A stretch of DNA of 23,915 nucleotides from an uncultured Lachnospiraceae bacterium (lineage in GTDB: Bacteria > Bacillota > Clostridia > Lachnospirales > Lachnospiraceae). The notes under the pieces were generated by a model. That model was given only the letters and a program-made list of their open reading frames with translations. It ran no database searches and had not been told where the DNA came from. The DNA lies in NCBI GenBank assembly GCA_910588845.1, contig CAJURU010000039.1:1-23915 (forward strand), given 5' to 3'. Shown piece after piece: positions 22,572-23,915 of this stretch (the first letter of the stretch is position 1; every line of letters begins with the position of its first letter). The translations under genes were made by a program, and so were the position numbers.

Positions 22572-23410
22572 TTATTCATACCACCTGCGTATCTCCATCA
22601 TCCTTACCACCGAAGTTTCCGGGTAAAAATACGACAGTATGACTTCCTTTGGCACACGGACAGCCATTGCCCGCTTTACTTCCTCTTTCTGCTCCACGCT
22701 GAATTTCCAGTAGAACAGACGGTAAGAAATGGAATCCTCTGCTTTATCCTTTCTGCCTGCCGCTGGCATTTTCCTGTCATCTGCCACGGGCTCCGGTTTC
22801 CCGGTTTCTCCCGGCACAGGCGTTTCCTGCACTCCTGTTTTCCCTGCTGCCTGCGCCTTTCCGTTTCTTCCAGAAGCCCCGATTACAAATCCCTCCGGCA
22901 GTCCGTCACTTCCCGGCAGCCCGCTGTTACCCACTGTCTGGTTCCCTGGCGTTTCCGCCTTCCCTGTCGCAAAGCCTCCGTCTGCCCCATTTTCCATATC
23001 AAAAGCATATTCCAGTTCCAGCCCTGACCCCATATCTTCATTCAGGCGCTCCCTCTGCTCCTGTTCATCCAAATCCATAAACCGTTTCTCCATGTCCACC
23101 TGGCCTAACAGCATAAAGTCCTCATAAGGGATTGTGTCAATATAAACCGGCTCCCCTTTCCCCTTCAGCCCCTCATAATAGGCAAAGGACTTTTTATTCA
23201 GGATGGTAAAGCCCGGCTCCGCGCTCTCCCCCTCTGCCACCGGCTCATGCACATAGGGTTTCCCCTCCCCATCCGCTGTCTGTGCAAATACCGGGTGTTT
23301 GAACGGATTATATTTATTATCCAGCACCGGATCGAACCCACGGATAAAGATAAGGCATCTCTTATTATCCATCTTCCTTACTTCATCGGGTGTCATGATT
23401 TCTTTGCCAC
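22572..23410 (-). pseudogene. VirD4/TraG coupling protein, C-terminal fragment
   Basis: A 274-residue frame (ATG 23396) starting IMTPDEVRKMDNKRCLIFI, RGFDPVLDNKYNPFKHP, HPVFAQTADGEGKPYVHEP. This is the end part of the type IV coupling ATPase of Tn1549-like conjugative elements, which brings DNA to the secretion channel. The ATPase Walker motifs (normally several hundred residues upstream) are missing: an in-frame TGA lies about 15 bases before the ATG and there is no ribosome site. The rest is a low-complexity Gly/Pro/Glu linker (GNSGLPGSDGLPEGFV, ETPVPGETGKPEPV) and a conserved end (FYWKFSVEQKEEVKRAM, VPKEVILSYFYPET). It marks the break of the lost conjugation module. Confidence 0.82.
22615..22736 (-). 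repeat. 122-bp direct repeat, copy B (VirD4 gene tail)
   Basis: Partner of 21009-21130. It is the native position, inside the last 45 codons of the VirD4 fragment. See copy A for the comparison. Confidence 0.85.
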
Positions 23411-23819
23411 ATTGTCAAGTAAAGAATTCATTCTTTTTGCTTTTCATACACGGAATCTTGTAAATGTTCTATAAATATGCTAAATTGAACACAACAACAA
23501 ATGACAAGTTGTACTGGGAGAGATAAAATTATTTGGCCAATAGATAATAATGGGTATAAAAAGATTTAATATTTAAGATAATTATGATTCAAAAAACAGA
23601 AAATTTATTGATGTCGTGTTTAGTTTCTTTCTAGTTTTTGCTTTGTTTGAATATAGAATGGACAGGAAGAATGAATAACATACGTGCTTGTGCAAGGGGG
23701 ATTGTAGAAGGGGAAGTTATTTTTGCATAAATCCAATGCAGCGTTTCACATTTCAACGGAGCGTTTCTTGAATATGGTGTTTCTTGTGATATTATGAAAT
23801 CGGAAAGAAGGTGAAAATA
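23411..23819 (+). other. AT-rich intergenic stretch, no supported gene
   Basis: AT-rich sequence between the cut VirD4 gene and the XRE gene start. It has a 19-codon frame (ATG 23671, MNNIRACARGIVEGEVIFA, ribosome-site-like AGGAAGA) that I cannot assign and that may be a fragment. No tRNA, terminal repeat or attachment site is visible. Confidence 0.5.
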
Positions 23820-23915
23820 TTGAACGCTAAAAAAACAGGCAGCCTGATTGCCGCTATCAGGAAAGAACAGAAAACAGCGTTGATAACGAATATGAAAGTC
23901 TGTTGTCAGATGTTG
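23820..23915 (+). pseudogene. XRE-family regulator, N-terminus, probably deleted
   Basis: TTG 23820, after AGAAGGTG, encodes LNAKKTGSLIAAIRKEQKT, the standard first helices of XRE (HTH_3) regulators, which normally continue MTQKELA into the helix-turn-helix. Here the frame instead reads ALITNMKVCCQML, while the neighbouring frame reads VDNEYESLLSDV, which looks like a later part of such proteins. This suggests an internal deletion with frame change just after residue 18. The gene runs off the window, so the rest cannot be judged. Confidence 0.5.

Noticed and set aside
22729..23127. 132-codon plus-strand frame rich in Ser and Pro
   Set aside because: It is antisense to the Gly/Pro/Glu-rich linker of the VirD4 fragment, which produces a long open shadow.

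Overview
The window looks like accessory chromosome from a gut Clostridia, most likely a Lachnospiraceae/Clostridium cluster XIVa relative. This is inferred from gene content: BlaI/M56 pairs, GHKL kinase with LytTR regulator, DUF3788, a cysteine-rich KTR protein, a Tn1549-type VirD4 tail, frequent TTG/GTG starts and strong AGGAGG ribosome sites. There are no rRNAs, tRNAs or CRISPR arrays.

Region 1 (about 0.15-10.3 kb, all minus strand) holds two adjacent regulated export/protection cassettes. The first, in transcription order, is a BlaI repressor, an M56 membrane peptidase (BlaR1-like, without a penicillin-sensor domain), a 78-residue secreted peptide, a hairpin, and an ABC exporter with fused membrane and ATPase domains. 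The second is a C-terminally truncated BlaI paralogue, a LytTR response regulator, a GHKL kinase with almost no sensor, a 138-residue exported protein, a hairpin, a lipoprotein, two ABC permeases and an ABC ATPase. The two blaI promoters share a nearly identical 24-bp element covering the -35 box and spacer. A perfect 9-bp direct repeat with 21-bp periodicity, typical of LytTR sites, lies upstream of the exported protein gene. Together they suggest one linked circuit for sensing, exporting or resisting a secreted peptide; this is the best candidate for an undescribed system.

Region 2 (10.4-14.3 kb) has ordinary accessory genes: an SPL-type radical SAM protein, a MarR regulator with a pyridoxamine-phosphate-oxidase-like protein, a membrane acyltransferase and a DUF3788 protein.

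Region 3 (14.3-19.1 kb) is a gene graveyard. Remnants of alpha/beta hydrolases, a TnpV-like protein, a MATE transporter, two IS3-family transposases and an ABC ATPase carry internal deletions, frameshifts or lost catalytic residues. Among them sit an intact KTR protein and an intact TetR regulator/serine hydrolase pair with a clear promoter-operator.

Region 4 (19.1-23.9 kb) starts with a divergent HxlR regulator/flavin reductase pair. It continues with debris of a conjugative element: a VirD4 C-terminal piece, a nonsense-mutated nuclease-like gene, and small cargo genes (DUF7660, antibiotic-biosynthesis-monooxygenase-like, DUF1349) between two copies of a 122-bp VirD4-tail segment. The right edge holds the start of an XRE regulator that seems internally deleted.
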